The notes under the pieces were generated by a model. That model was not told the DNA's origin, did no database searches, and saw nothing but the letters and a program-made list of their open reading frames with translations. Shown in pieces: positions 7,618 to 16,119 of a stretch of DNA of 64,000 bases (position 1 is its first letter; every line of letters begins with the position of its first letter). The DNA is taken from assembly GCF_000317895.1 (NCBI RefSeq), contig NC_019567.1, positions 248,001-312,000 on the forward strand. Reading direction: 5' to 3'. Origin of the DNA: Bdellovibrio bacteriovorus str. Tiberius (GTDB lineage Bacteria > Bdellovibrionota > Bdellovibrionia > Bdellovibrionales > Bdellovibrionaceae). A program made the position numbers and the translations under genes.

Positions 7618-7856
7618 AGACCGGCTTCGGGCTCTTTCGGCTTTTCGGTTTCGGCAGTCCATTCAAGCAAAGACAGTTCAGATGTTTTTGTCCAATCAAC
7701 CTGTTTGCGGTTGATGATACGGATATTCACTTCGTCACCGTTCACAGTCCACAACAGGGTGTCGCCTTTGGCGATGCCCAAAGCCTGACGTACGCGCGCC
7801 GGGATTGTGGTTTGGTTTTTACGGGACGCTTTTGAAGTTGCACCTGATTTGCTCAT
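7614..7856 (-). CDS. AbrB/MazE-family DNA-binding protein, 80 aa
   Basis: The N-terminal segment KNQTTIPARVRQALGIAKGDTLLWTVNGDEVNI is a swapped-hairpin AbrB/SpoVT domain, as in MazE antitoxins and AbrB transition-state regulators ('Q.TIP..VR..L.I..GD.L'). The C-terminal tail is acidic with Lys-Pro repeats. The ATG at 7856 has GGAG seven bases upstream, and the longer in-frame extension is unsupported. No toxin gene is adjacent, so it is more likely a free-standing regulator or an orphan antitoxin. It overlaps the end of the convergent XRE regulator. Confidence 0.8.
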   Translation of the reverse strand: MSKSGATSKASRKNQTTIPARVRQALGIAKGDTLLWTVNGDEVNIRIINRKQVDWTKTSELSLLEWTAETEKPKEPEAGL

Positions 7857-7989
7857 TGATGTTCTCCGTCCCTTTATTTTAGGGGGCTGGGCTGCCATTG
7901 TCGCCAATAGTCTTGTTCCAAGCTTGTAAAACAATCCGTTGGTCTGTTTCTGAGGCACCCCGTTTGATCCGGACAACCTGTCTTCTTAT

Positions 7990-8475
7990 TTAAAAATATG
8001 TCGATTCCAGTCTTAGCAAAGCTTCTTTGCGTTCCAATCCTCCAGAGTATCCGCCCAGACTTCCGCTGGCGGCAATCACTCGATGGCAGGGGACTATGAT
8101 ACAAATCGGATTCTTGCCATTGGCGGTTCCTACAGCGCGAACCGCTTTTTCTTTTTTTATCCGGCGGGCGATGTCGGTGTAAGACACGGTCTTGCCGTAA
8201 GGAATTTTCTTAAGCTGCTTCCAGACAGATTCTTGAAAATCAGTGCCGGTAACATCCAATGGGACATCGAAATCCTGGCGCTGGCCTTTGAAGTATTCGG
8301 CAAGTTCGGTTTCGGTTTGCTTAAGAATCTTAATGGCACCGTCTTTCCCGGTAAGGGACGAGGCGAGTGGAATCCCCGCAGTCTTTTTCCAATATAGGGA
8401 TTGCAGGCCTTTTTCAGAGGCGACCAGATACAGATCCCCTAACGGGGAATTCATTTTCCATTGAAGCTGATTCAT
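7990..8475 (-). CDS. ogt: Methylated-DNA-protein-cysteine methyltransferase
   Basis: A suicide repair protein that takes methyl groups from O6-methylguanine or O4-methylthymine in DNA onto its own cysteine. The active-site motif IIVPCHRVI places the acceptor at Cys130. The preceding GKTVSYTDIARRI and AVRAVGTANGKNP match the HTH and Asn hinge of the Ogt/Ada-C/MGMT fold. At 161 residues it is typical for Ogt. The ATG at 8475 overlaps the stop of the upstream Ada-AlkA gene (4-bp overlap), so the two are co-translated. It supplies the O6-alkylguanine activity that the fusion protein lacks. Confidence 0.93.
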   Translation of the reverse strand: MNQLQWKMNSPLGDLYLVASEKGLQSLYWKKTAGIPLASSLTGKDGAIKILKQTETELAEYFKGQRQDFDVPLDVTGTDFQESVWKQLKKIPYGKTVSYTDIARRIKKEKAVRAVGTANGKNPICIIVPCHRVIAASGSLGGYSGGLERKEALLRLESTYF

Positions 8476-9911
8476 TTCTTTCTCCGGGTTTTCTTCAAGA
8501 CGTGGGAATATTCGCGCCACAATAAGGCGGCGACATAACCGCGCCATGGGCTGAAGCTTTCAAACTTGGTCTTGGGATGTTCGGCAATCGCACGAGCAAT
8601 AATCAAATCTGTGGCGGGAAAGGCGTCGGTGTGACGAAGAGCCTTTAATGCCATGTAACTGGCTGTCCACGGGCCAATCCCGGGAATGCTCAGGATCTTT
8701 TCCACGAAACTATCCACATCCTGGGTGGGTTCCAGCGAAAGTTCGCCGTTGATCAGGGCCCTGGAAAGGGCTACCAGAGTTTCTTTGCGGCGGGTGGTGG
8801 TTTTTAAACTTTTCAGATCTGTTTTAATCACTTGGGCAGGAGTCGGAAATAGGCGCACAGATTTTCCATCCCGCAAAAGTCCTGAGTCACTGCCTGCAAG
8901 TTCGATTAAATCATTTACCAGCGCGCGGCCCCGTTCAACACTCACGACCTGTCCCAGAATGGCAGCGACAACGACCTCAAAAGGATCCCAGGACGAAGGC
9001 AACCGGATGCCCGGATGTTTCTTCAGCAAGGCCTTCATGTCTTTGTCGGTTTCAAGCACGTTGGCGATAATCACCGGATCTGAATCCAGATCCAAAAGAC
9101 TGCGCACGCGGGATATGATCGTGTGCAAGGCTGTTGTGTCGGGGAAGTCGATTTCCAGTTTCACACAAGATTCATCAGGCAGGTCGCTCAGGGTGATCTG
9201 ACCTACTTTGCCGTTCACCTCGACGATTCTGTGCATGACGCCGCCTTCAAACCACTCCAGCTGTCCTACCGCGTGAGAGCGATAAAAGTGCAGCAGACCG
9301 TTGAAATCAAACGGGGGGCGATAAGCCAGACGGATACTTAGCGTGGATTCATTCTTCACTGGTTTTCGGCGGATCTCGGAGGGGCTTTTTTTGAAGCGCT
9401 CTTTAAAGGCATCGTTGAATCTGCGAATCGAGTTAAAGCCGGCCGCAAAGGCGACCTCGGTGATAGGCAGCGCCGTTTCGCTGATTAGCTGTCGAGACAG
9501 ATTCAGGCGGTTTTCAAATGAAAGTTGTTTCGGGGTTTTGCCGACCTCTTCGATGAAAAGCCGGCGCAAGTGACGAGCGCTCACGCCAAATAGTTCCGCA
9601 AATTGGTCTTCGTTGAATTCCAGAGTTTCAATTTTGTCGATCATCTTGATTGCACGACGGACCAAGGCAGATTTCCCAATCCAGGCCGGGGACTGGGGCG
9701 CACTTTCCGGGCGGCAGCGCAGGCACGGGCGATAACCCGCTTTTTCGGCGGCCAAGTGATTTGAAAAGAACTCGACGTTTTCACGTTTGGGTTTTGCAGG
9801 GCAAATTGGACGACAATAGATGCCTGTGGTTTTGACTCCGATAAAAAACTTGCCGTCAAAACGCGGATCCCGGGCCAGCATGGCATTATAGAAAATATCA
9901 TCCTTTTTCAT
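8472..9911 (-). CDS. Ada-type regulator fused to AlkA glycosylase
   Basis: A 479-residue fusion for the response to DNA alkylation. Residues 1-75 are the Ada zinc domain: Cys33, Cys37, Cys63 and Cys66 correspond to Ada's four cysteines, with Cys33 at the methyl-phosphotriester acceptor position. Residues about 85-185 form an AraC-type double HTH (VSARHLRRLF, ITEVAFAAGFNSIRRFNDAF). Residues about 190-479 are 3-methyladenine DNA glycosylase II: the HhH is IPGIGPWTASYMALKAL, followed by a candidate catalytic Asp in FPATDL. Methyl transfer at Cys33 should switch it into an activator, presumably of its own operon. The gene precedes and overlaps ogt. Confidence 0.93.
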   Translation of the reverse strand: MKKDDIFYNAMLARDPRFDGKFFIGVKTTGIYCRPICPAKPKRENVEFFSNHLAAEKAGYRPCLRCRPESAPQSPAWIGKSALVRRAIKMIDKIETLEFNEDQFAELFGVSARHLRRLFIEEVGKTPKQLSFENRLNLSRQLISETALPITEVAFAAGFNSIRRFNDAFKERFKKSPSEIRRKPVKNESTLSIRLAYRPPFDFNGLLHFYRSHAVGQLEWFEGGVMHRIVEVNGKVGQITLSDLPDESCVKLEIDFPDTTALHTIISRVRSLLDLDSDPVIIANVLETDKDMKALLKKHPGIRLPSSWDPFEVVVAAILGQVVSVERGRALVNDLIELAGSDSGLLRDGKSVRLFPTPAQVIKTDLKSLKTTTRRKETLVALSRALINGELSLEPTQDVDSFVEKILSIPGIGPWTASYMALKALRHTDAFPATDLIIARAIAEHPKTKFESFSPWRGYVAALLWREYSHVLKKTRRKK

Positions 9912-9984
9912 GACGCCAGTATAGCGTGGTTTTACGGCTGACTATAGCCATTTTCGGACATGGTCGATTGAGGTGCTTCTAAAA

Positions 9985-10023
9985 ACGAAAAGGGCCCTGG
10001 GTCGTGGCCCCAGAGCCCTTTCA
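9985..10023 (-). terminator. Intrinsic terminator of the beta-barrel gene
   Basis: On the minus strand, AAAGGGCTCTGGGG pairs with CCCAGGGCCCTTT around a short loop and is followed by TCGTTTTT. It lies 43 bp past the stop of the outer-membrane gene ending at 10066. Confidence 0.75.
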
Positions 10024-10065
10024 AGTCGAGTTTTGGCAATCAATAAGTCAGGTTCAATTCATCAG

Positions 10066-10584
10066 CTAGAAGTTGTATGAAAGCACGGCATTCGCAAAAT
10101 TATAGTGGTCTGCGGTTTTGTCGCTGAACCAGTTATAGATCGTCAGGTACTCGAAACCCACACCCCAAGTTGGATTGATGGTGTAGGTCGCTCCAATATT
10201 CAAAGTCGGTCCAAACAGGGTTTCATCATCTCCGGATGTTTGAATCTGATCCATGTTGGTCACCGCCACCCCTGGCGAAATGTAAAGATCCAGATCATTC
10301 TGGTCATACAGGTGAGACGCCACAAAGGCGCCCAGGGTGGTGCTTTCGGGTTTGTTCGCATCCGAGTTTTTCGTGGAGTGCATGAGCATGGCGCCCAACC
10401 CGAAAGTGCCAGTACGGCGCTCGTACTCAACGCCAAAGTTTACCGCGGCTTGAGTGGAGCCCAACAAGAGCTTTACGTTATTTGTTCCGTTTTTTATGTC
10501 TTCAGCAGTCTGGGCTTGAGCCAGAGTGGAAATGCCTGTCGCGATCAATAGGCCGGCAAATAGAACCATCAGATTCTTCTTCAT
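10066..10584 (-). CDS. Outer-membrane beta-barrel protein, 172 aa
   Basis: A Sec signal peptide (MKKNLMVLFAGLLIATGISTLAQA) is followed by alternating hydrophobic strands typical of a small 8-stranded barrel: FGVEYERRTGTFGLGAMLMH, LGAFVASHLY, LDLYISPGVAV, LNIGATYTINPTWGVGFEYLTIYNWF and NFANAVLSYNF. It ends in Phe, the classical last residue recognised by the BAM complex. AGGAG lies seven bases before the ATG. A single gene with its own terminator. The exact role is unknown. Confidence 0.82.
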   Translation of the reverse strand: MKKNLMVLFAGLLIATGISTLAQAQTAEDIKNGTNNVKLLLGSTQAAVNFGVEYERRTGTFGLGAMLMHSTKNSDANKPESTTLGAFVASHLYDQNDLDLYISPGVAVTNMDQIQTSGDDETLFGPTLNIGATYTINPTWGVGFEYLTIYNWFSDKTADHYNFANAVLSYNF

Positions 10585-10708
10585 GGTGTTTCTCCTTGTT
10601 GTGATTTTCTGATTGTGATTATACGGGAGAGGAGTCGGGGTCCCTCTGAAGAATGCAGGAAACAGAGGGACCCCTAGGATGCGTCATGGAGGTGACACAA
10701 ACCGTTTG

Positions 10709-10942
10709 TTAGGAAATTTTTTGGAAACGAGTCGGTGGATACTCGTACTTTTTTAGTAAAGTCATCAGTTTGGATTTCACTTCTTCTTCGTGAAGTTCGC
10801 ATTTCTGTTGAACCAATCCGAAGATGGCTTTGATGCTTCCGTGGGTGCTTTCGATTTCTTCCATGGACAGTTCATCCCACGCTGCACGCAGCTCGGCTTT
10901 TAAACTCTTCCAATTTTCTTTTGAGATTTGTTTGTTCATCAT
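10709..10942 (-). CDS. CsbD-like small stress protein, 77 aa
   Basis: The product MNKQISKENWKSLKAELRAAW begins like CsbD-family proteins ('I.G.WKQLKG.....WG.LT'), with a second half (DELSMEEIESTHGSIKAIFGLVQQKCELHEEE) that fits the family's 'L....G....L.G.IQ..YG.S..EAE' pattern. CsbD-like proteins are small soluble proteins induced by general stress in many bacteria. Their biochemical role is unclear. AAGGGG seven bases before the ATG at 10942 sets the start. The family match is by eye and moderate. Confidence 0.65.
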   Translation of the reverse strand: MMNKQISKENWKSLKAELRAAWDELSMEEIESTHGSIKAIFGLVQQKCELHEEEVKSKLMTLLKKYEYPPTRFQKIS

Positions 10943-11136
10943 TCTACAACCCCTTGGTATCTGTTGAATGACTAATGCAGGATCGGCTCCAACTGCGAGC
11001 ACAGCCTAAAATCGTTCTGACGAAAAACAGCCCAAATTTCGGGGCAAAAGTTCCCTTTCGTGAGGAGAAATTCCGACCAATTTGTATTTCGTTTTAGAAA
11101 TGGTGTCCTATTTTGCTACAGAATCGGACTCGAAGT

Positions 11137-12708
11137 TCAATATTTCCGCTGGACTGAAACCTGGCCATTTTTGCTGCGAACTCGTTCCAGTTCGGTCAGC
11201 AGAACGGCCATGCGGTCATAGGTGTCTACGGAATGCCCGCTCCAGGTGTTGCGCTCTTGGAGGGTGGGCTCTGGGGTCGGATATCCACCGCGCAAGTGGA
11301 GTTGGAATTTTTTACCCTTGGCGCTGAGTGAGTATTCGATGTCGCAGTTTAAAAGCTTTGTCATACGGCGGGCGCGCAAATAGGCGTGCGCCGCCCGTTT
11401 AAAGTGCCGTTCAAATTTGTCAGCGATGTCTTCGGATGTAAGTTCGATCTCGACGTCTTCGGCGGTATCGCTAACGGCTTCGGCAGATTCTGGTTCCTGT
11501 TCCGCGCTAAGCTCGGTGTCTTCTTCCTCGTCAGGGGCATTTTTCACAAAGATCAAACCTTGCGCAAAAATAGACCTTAAGGACTTAAACACATCCGGGC
11601 TTTTTCCCAAACGCTCGCAGAAAAGAGCAAAACCGGATTTCAAAAGCTCTGCATCCAAAGGTTCAAAGAACATTTCGGGGTTGAAGCTCTGTTCCTCCGA
11701 AGTCAGTGATTCATTCAGTTTCAGGATAGAATCAAAAACCAAGGCGTTCGAAAAAGGTCCGATATTGTGTTCGTCATCCTGTTCCGGACTCATCGAGGTG
11801 AAGTCGCGGCTAAAGAAGACCAAACCGCGTTCTCCAGCTTTCAAGCTGATGTTATAGCGAGGGTTGTATTTTTTGATCTCGTCGGTTTCAAGCAAAGCGG
11901 ATTCAAGTGGTGTCCGGCATTCTGTCACGATCAGATCATAGGCTTGAGTCAGCATCTCAAGCTTGAAAGAGTCTCTTCCTTTTTGCCCACGGAAATAACT
12001 GTTCACCCGGTCATGCAGGGAGGTGGCTTTGCCGACGTAAAGGATTTCACCCCATTGCGAGACATAGCGGTACACACCCGGCACCTTCGGCAGGTTCAGG
12101 CGTTTTTCCTTGGCCATTGGGTACTCATACTTGGTGCGTTTCTTCGGGGCTTCGGTGGATAACCAGGTCTGCATATCCACGAAAGTTGAAATGCCCTTGG
12201 CCTCAAGTTCTTTCACCAGGTGTTGCCAGATAATTTTCGTCGCTTCAACGTGGCTTGCGCCGCGCTTGAATTCACCCGAAGCATGACCAAAGTATCCGGC
12301 AAGTCCCTTGATTCCACGTGCAGGCAGGTTGGGGAAAAGTCGTTTGGCAATTTCATGGGTGCAGATGATTGGGAATTCGCTGCGCTCAAAAGTTTCAAAG
12401 GCCGCTTTCAGAAAGGGTCTTTCAAACTGGGCAAAGTGAATCACCGCCGGACGATCTTGAATATCCAGATACAGGCGTTCAAAGATTTTAGCCAGTGGTA
12501 TCGCACTTTCAAGTTCTTCCGCGGCGATCCCGGTCAGGGATAAAATGCGGCGAGGCACCGGGCGGTCCTCGGCTTGCGCGGAAAGCATGCTGTGAACTTC
12601 GTCTTTGTCAGACAATGACCAAGCCACTTCCAGAATGTCGGCAGCGCCGGGCTTGGCACCCGTGGTTTGTAAGTCCAAAAAGAAAACAGGAAGATCTTTT
12701 AAGAGCAT
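11137..12708 (-). CDS. DEDD exonuclease-like/GIY-YIG nuclease fusion
   Basis: A 523-residue two-domain protein. Residues 1-175 have the DnaQ/DEDD exonuclease layout, but key residues differ: motif I is D12-L-Q14 instead of D-x-E, motif II reads IHFAQFERPFL with Glu for Asp, and motif III (HVEATKII) is also altered. Residues about 205-295 form a UvrC/Cho-type GIY-YIG endonuclease: PGVYRYVSQWGEILYVGKAT, an Arg in DRVNSYF, a Glu in LESALLETDEIKKYNPRYN. The rest (300-523) has a long acidic linker and no named domain. The same architecture is known in other bacteria as a Cho/UvrC-like repair nuclease. It overlaps the helicase gene upstream by 10 bp. Confidence 0.85.
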   Translation of the reverse strand: MLLKDLPVFFLDLQTTGAKPGAADILEVAWSLSDKDEVHSMLSAQAEDRPVPRRILSLTGIAAEELESAIPLAKIFERLYLDIQDRPAVIHFAQFERPFLKAAFETFERSEFPIICTHEIAKRLFPNLPARGIKGLAGYFGHASGEFKRGASHVEATKIIWQHLVKELEAKGISTFVDMQTWLSTEAPKKRTKYEYPMAKEKRLNLPKVPGVYRYVSQWGEILYVGKATSLHDRVNSYFRGQKGRDSFKLEMLTQAYDLIVTECRTPLESALLETDEIKKYNPRYNISLKAGERGLVFFSRDFTSMSPEQDDEHNIGPFSNALVFDSILKLNESLTSEEQSFNPEMFFEPLDAELLKSGFALFCERLGKSPDVFKSLRSIFAQGLIFVKNAPDEEEDTELSAEQEPESAEAVSDTAEDVEIELTSEDIADKFERHFKRAAHAYLRARRMTKLLNCDIEYSLSAKGKKFQLHLRGGYPTPEPTLQERNTWSGHSVDTYDRMAVLLTELERVRSKNGQVSVQRKY

Positions 12709-15083
12709 GGCGCTTCGCTGTTTTTCCAGAAGGTTTCAAGGTCAGCCAGAATTTTTTGCGACACCAGTTCACGCGGGCTGTCCTTAAACCAGCCTTGGGG
12801 CATGGCTTCGGCGTAAACCGGATTCAAGAAGCGGCTGTCCATCAGGATGATCACACCCTTGTCGGTTTCAGATCGGATCACCCGGCCTGCCGACTGAATG
12901 GCTTTGGCCATGGCTGGATATACATAGGTATAGTTAAAACCGTTTTCTTTGCCATAGCGGCCGTCAAAGTAAGTGCGAATCTGTTCACGCTCAAAATCAA
13001 AGCTGGGTAACGCCGGTCCAATGACAAAGGCCCCGATCAGCATGTCGCCCGGGAAGTCGACCCCTTCAGAAAACACACCGCCTTGCACACCTAACAACAA
13101 GATAGGTTCGTTGGCGGCTTTCAGTTCTTCCAGATAGATTTGCACATCCAGCTGCTTCATGTCGCGTTCCTGGCGAAGCACACGCAGATGCGGCACCTGC
13201 AGTTGTTTTTCAACTTGTGCTAAAAACTCAAAACTTGGGAACAGGGCAATGTAGTTTCCAGCCTTCACGCGTGTGACCCGGGAAATGACCTCGGCCACTT
13301 TGCCCGAACTGACCACGCGGTCGCTCAGTTTAGTTGAAATCTGCGGGATGATCATCAACTGACGGTTTTCAGGGCTGAATGGTGACTGGAATTCCAGGGT
13401 TTTGGAGCTTTCCAGATCAAACCCCAAAAGTTCCTGATAGTAAGTAAATGGTTTCAGGGTCGCTGAAAATGCCACGACGTTCTTAAACTGCTTATAGGCG
13501 ATCTTTAGCTGCTCAGAGGCATCGCAACAGGTGACTTTCAGCATTTCCGTGAAACGGCTGTTTTGATAAGTCGTAAAGAATTCCGGCCCCCTGTATTCCA
13601 GGGCGGCAATAAAGTCGCTCCACAGATTCATCAGGCGCAGCATCGGATCACGGGTGATGATTTCGGTTTCGCTTTCAAGGTATTCCGTGGTCAGGGCGCG
13701 AATCGAACGCTCATGATCCAGGAAAGGTTCAATATCAATGTCGACTTTGCGGGAACCGCCGTCTTCGCCATACTCTTGTATCAGCGACTTGGCTTTGCGG
13801 ATCAAGGACCCGGCTTGCAAAGAAAACGTCGGCGGCAGCTTTGTGAAATCACCTTCCAGAATATCCAGTTCCTGCACACTCAAAGATGGCGAGAAATAGT
13901 CCTGCGCCCGGCTGGGCAGATTGTGAGCTTCATCAATCACCAGATTGGGTTTTTCGCCGGCTTCCAGTAAAGGTTCGGAAAGACGGCCCAGCAGACTGCG
14001 CGGGGCGAAGGCATAGTTGTAATCACCAATCACGACGTCAGCACGCTCGATGGCTTCGACGGAAAGTTCAAACGGGCAGACTTCGAACTCTTTGCCCATT
14101 TCGACAAGCTTTTCCTGAGTCAGTGTGCGCTTTTTGGAAAGTTTGTTCACCAGATCGTGCTCGGCAAGTTTGGTGTAGTATTCGCGCGCAAATTCGCAAT
14201 AACCCGGATTGCACAGGGTTTCCGCCTTCAGGCACATTTTGCTTTTTGCCGTCAGGGTCAAAGAACGGATCTTACTGCCTTGTTCCTGCAGTTTTTCCAC
14301 CGCTTCTTCAGCGACGATGTGCTGTGAGTTTTTCGGAGTCACATAAACGGTCTTTTGCCCGCGCGACAAAGAGTCCTTCAAGTTGGGATAAAGCACACCC
14401 ACGGTTTTTCCAAGGCCCGTCGGGGCCTGCACCAGCAACGGGTGTTCATCGGCCACCTGGGCTTCGATGCTTTCAATCAGCTCGCGCTGACCGGGCCGCG
14501 GGGTCGCAAACGGGAAGGACATTTCTTCCGCCATTTTCTGACGGGCTTTGAAAAGCTTTTCTTTGACCTTGGTTTCTTCAACCAGTTCATCCAGGCGCAA
14601 AGCCAGCCACAATTCATAGTGGGCGATGTCCAGCTCCACGCGCAGATCCATGGATTTGAAATTGCGTGAAGAAACCAGATGCAGATTCAAAAACGGAATG
14701 CGCCCGGTTTCCTTGTAGTGAAAGTATCCATACGTGCGCAGCTGCCAGATGTAGGGATGATTGTCATCAGCACGAAGCTTGCGCCAAAGTTCTTCGACAT
14801 CAAAAGCAGTTTTGATCTCTTCAATCTGCACCGGGTTTTCAGTGATGCCATCGGCACGTCCGGAAATATGGAATTCATAAGGCCCGGCCTCAAAAACCCA
14901 GCTCATTTTCTTTTCCGGAGTATAGTCGTCAAACTCGCGCTGCCGGCGGCGCTGAATGGCCATATGGATTTCCTGCCCGCTCATCGGAGGGGCGCCATAG
15001 CCGGAATGCAGCTCGATGCTTCCGCGTCGAGGGCAGGGCAGGGCAAATTGTCGGACATCCAGGGATACTTTTCTCACCCTCAT
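12699..15083 (-). CDS. PD-(D/E)XK nuclease / XPD-DinG-type helicase
   Basis: A 794-residue enzyme. The N-terminal 150 residues resemble a Cas4/RecB-like nuclease: GRADGI with D78 and EEIK with E89-x-K91. The helicase core follows: Walker A APTGLGKT at 220-227, a cluster of Cys284, Cys291, Cys296 and Cys336 placed as the Fe-S ligands of XPD/DinG helicases, a DEAH box at 384-387, and motif VI in AIQSAGRVIRS. It should unwind DNA 5'-3' and may cut it. It is first in an operon with the DEDD/GIY-YIG protein, so the pair probably processes damaged or foreign DNA. No clear ribosome site precedes the ATG at 15083, so the start could be later. Confidence 0.88.
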   Translation of the reverse strand: MRVRKVSLDVRQFALPCPRRGSIELHSGYGAPPMSGQEIHMAIQRRRQREFDDYTPEKKMSWVFEAGPYEFHISGRADGITENPVQIEEIKTAFDVEELWRKLRADDNHPYIWQLRTYGYFHYKETGRIPFLNLHLVSSRNFKSMDLRVELDIAHYELWLALRLDELVEETKVKEKLFKARQKMAEEMSFPFATPRPGQRELIESIEAQVADEHPLLVQAPTGLGKTVGVLYPNLKDSLSRGQKTVYVTPKNSQHIVAEEAVEKLQEQGSKIRSLTLTAKSKMCLKAETLCNPGYCEFAREYYTKLAEHDLVNKLSKKRTLTQEKLVEMGKEFEVCPFELSVEAIERADVVIGDYNYAFAPRSLLGRLSEPLLEAGEKPNLVIDEAHNLPSRAQDYFSPSLSVQELDILEGDFTKLPPTFSLQAGSLIRKAKSLIQEYGEDGGSRKVDIDIEPFLDHERSIRALTTEYLESETEIITRDPMLRLMNLWSDFIAALEYRGPEFFTTYQNSRFTEMLKVTCCDASEQLKIAYKQFKNVVAFSATLKPFTYYQELLGFDLESSKTLEFQSPFSPENRQLMIIPQISTKLSDRVVSSGKVAEVISRVTRVKAGNYIALFPSFEFLAQVEKQLQVPHLRVLRQERDMKQLDVQIYLEELKAANEPILLLGVQGGVFSEGVDFPGDMLIGAFVIGPALPSFDFEREQIRTYFDGRYGKENGFNYTYVYPAMAKAIQSAGRVIRSETDKGVIILMDSRFLNPVYAEAMPQGWFKDSPRELVSQKILADLETFWKNSEAPCS

Positions 15084-15183
15084 AAATAATCATAATCGGG
15101 GCGTAATAGCGACCCATGGCGTTCCACGTTAAGTGGCTGATTCCTGTAATGACAATCGTGAGTGGGCCCCTTAACCTGATTCC

Positions 15184-16119
15184 ATGAGGTTGTTTTCGGT
15201 TCTTTTTTGTTTATTTCTAGTCAGTCCGGTTTATGCCGAAGAACCTCAAAATCCGCCCACACAGCCAAAACCCGGCGTCGTTCAGGAATCCATGGCCGTG
15301 GGCAGGGTTTATCTTGAAGACACTCGAGCGAGTTTGTCCAATCGAGTGATCCGTCTTTCTGAAAGCGTCGATGCTTTATTCGGAAACACCCGTGCAGATG
15401 ACGCCCGTAATACCAGTACCCTGCGCGTGTCGCAGACCTATTATGTCCGTGACGGCGAATTGGGTTCCGAGGACATGTCGACATCTTTAAATCTTTATTT
15501 GCCGAACTTTCAGAAGTGGGAAAAAAGCATCCGGGACAAATACTTCTCGCGTAAAGACACCGGCGAGGAAAGCGGTCTGGATACCGAGGAACAGGCCCAG
15601 CGGTACTGGGATCTGAACACCGAGGCGGGATTGGTTGTGACCATTCCGGTGAATTACTTTGTGAAGCTGCGTCTGCGCCGAAACTTCCTGCTGGGAATCT
15701 TTGAAAACTCGTTCTATGAGGAGTTCCGCTGGTCCAAAAAAGACGAATGGGAAGAAACCACGTCTTTGACCACGGATTATGCTTTCAATCGTGATTTGCT
15801 ATTTCGATTTATCAACGAAGCCAATTGGGCGATGACCAATGAACGATTCGGAACTCATCACGGGCCGTCGTTGATTCAGACCTTCACTGCGGATTCGGCT
15901 TTGTCCTATGACTTCCGTTTTAACACCAAGATGGAAGGTTATTCCCTTTACGGCGACAGTCTGGTGCTGTCGTCAACTTACACGCAAAGAACCAGCATCG
16001 ACTGGATTTACCTGAAAACCACGCCCGAAATCGCCTGGGCCCGCAAAGATGACTTTGCCCCGGTCATGACGCTTTATCTGAAAGTGGATTTGATTTTCGG
16101 GGACGAAGGAAAAGATTAA
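15184..16119 (+). CDS. Secreted, probably outer-membrane protein, 311 aa
   Basis: Residues 1-18 (MRLFSVLFCLFLVSPVYA) are a signal peptide. After a Pro-rich linker (PQNPPTQPKPG) the protein shows alternating strand-like segments (TLRVSQTYYVRDG, LVVTIPVNYFVKLRLRRNFLL, AFNRDLLFRFINEANWAM, LVLSSTYTQRTSIDWIYL) that suggest a beta-barrel. No conserved family is evident. It stands alone between the divergent helicase operon and a convergent binding-protein gene, whose stop overlaps its own by 4 bp. Confidence 0.7.
   Translation: MRLFSVLFCLFLVSPVYAEEPQNPPTQPKPGVVQESMAVGRVYLEDTRASLSNRVIRLSESVDALFGNTRADDARNTSTLRVSQTYYVRDGELGSEDMSTSLNLYLPNFQKWEKSIRDKYFSRKDTGEESGLDTEEQAQRYWDLNTEAGLVVTIPVNYFVKLRLRRNFLLGIFENSFYEEFRWSKKDEWEETTSLTTDYAFNRDLLFRFINEANWAMTNERFGTHHGPSLIQTFTADSALSYDFRFNTKMEGYSLYGDSLVLSSTYTQRTSIDWIYLKTTPEIAWARKDDFAPVMTLYLKVDLIFGDEGKD

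Noticed and set aside
13563-14551. Two plus-strand frames (135 and 221 residues) inside the helicase gene
   Set aside because: They lie opposite Walker and DEAH motifs of the helicase and have Arg/Pro/Cys-rich low-quality composition.
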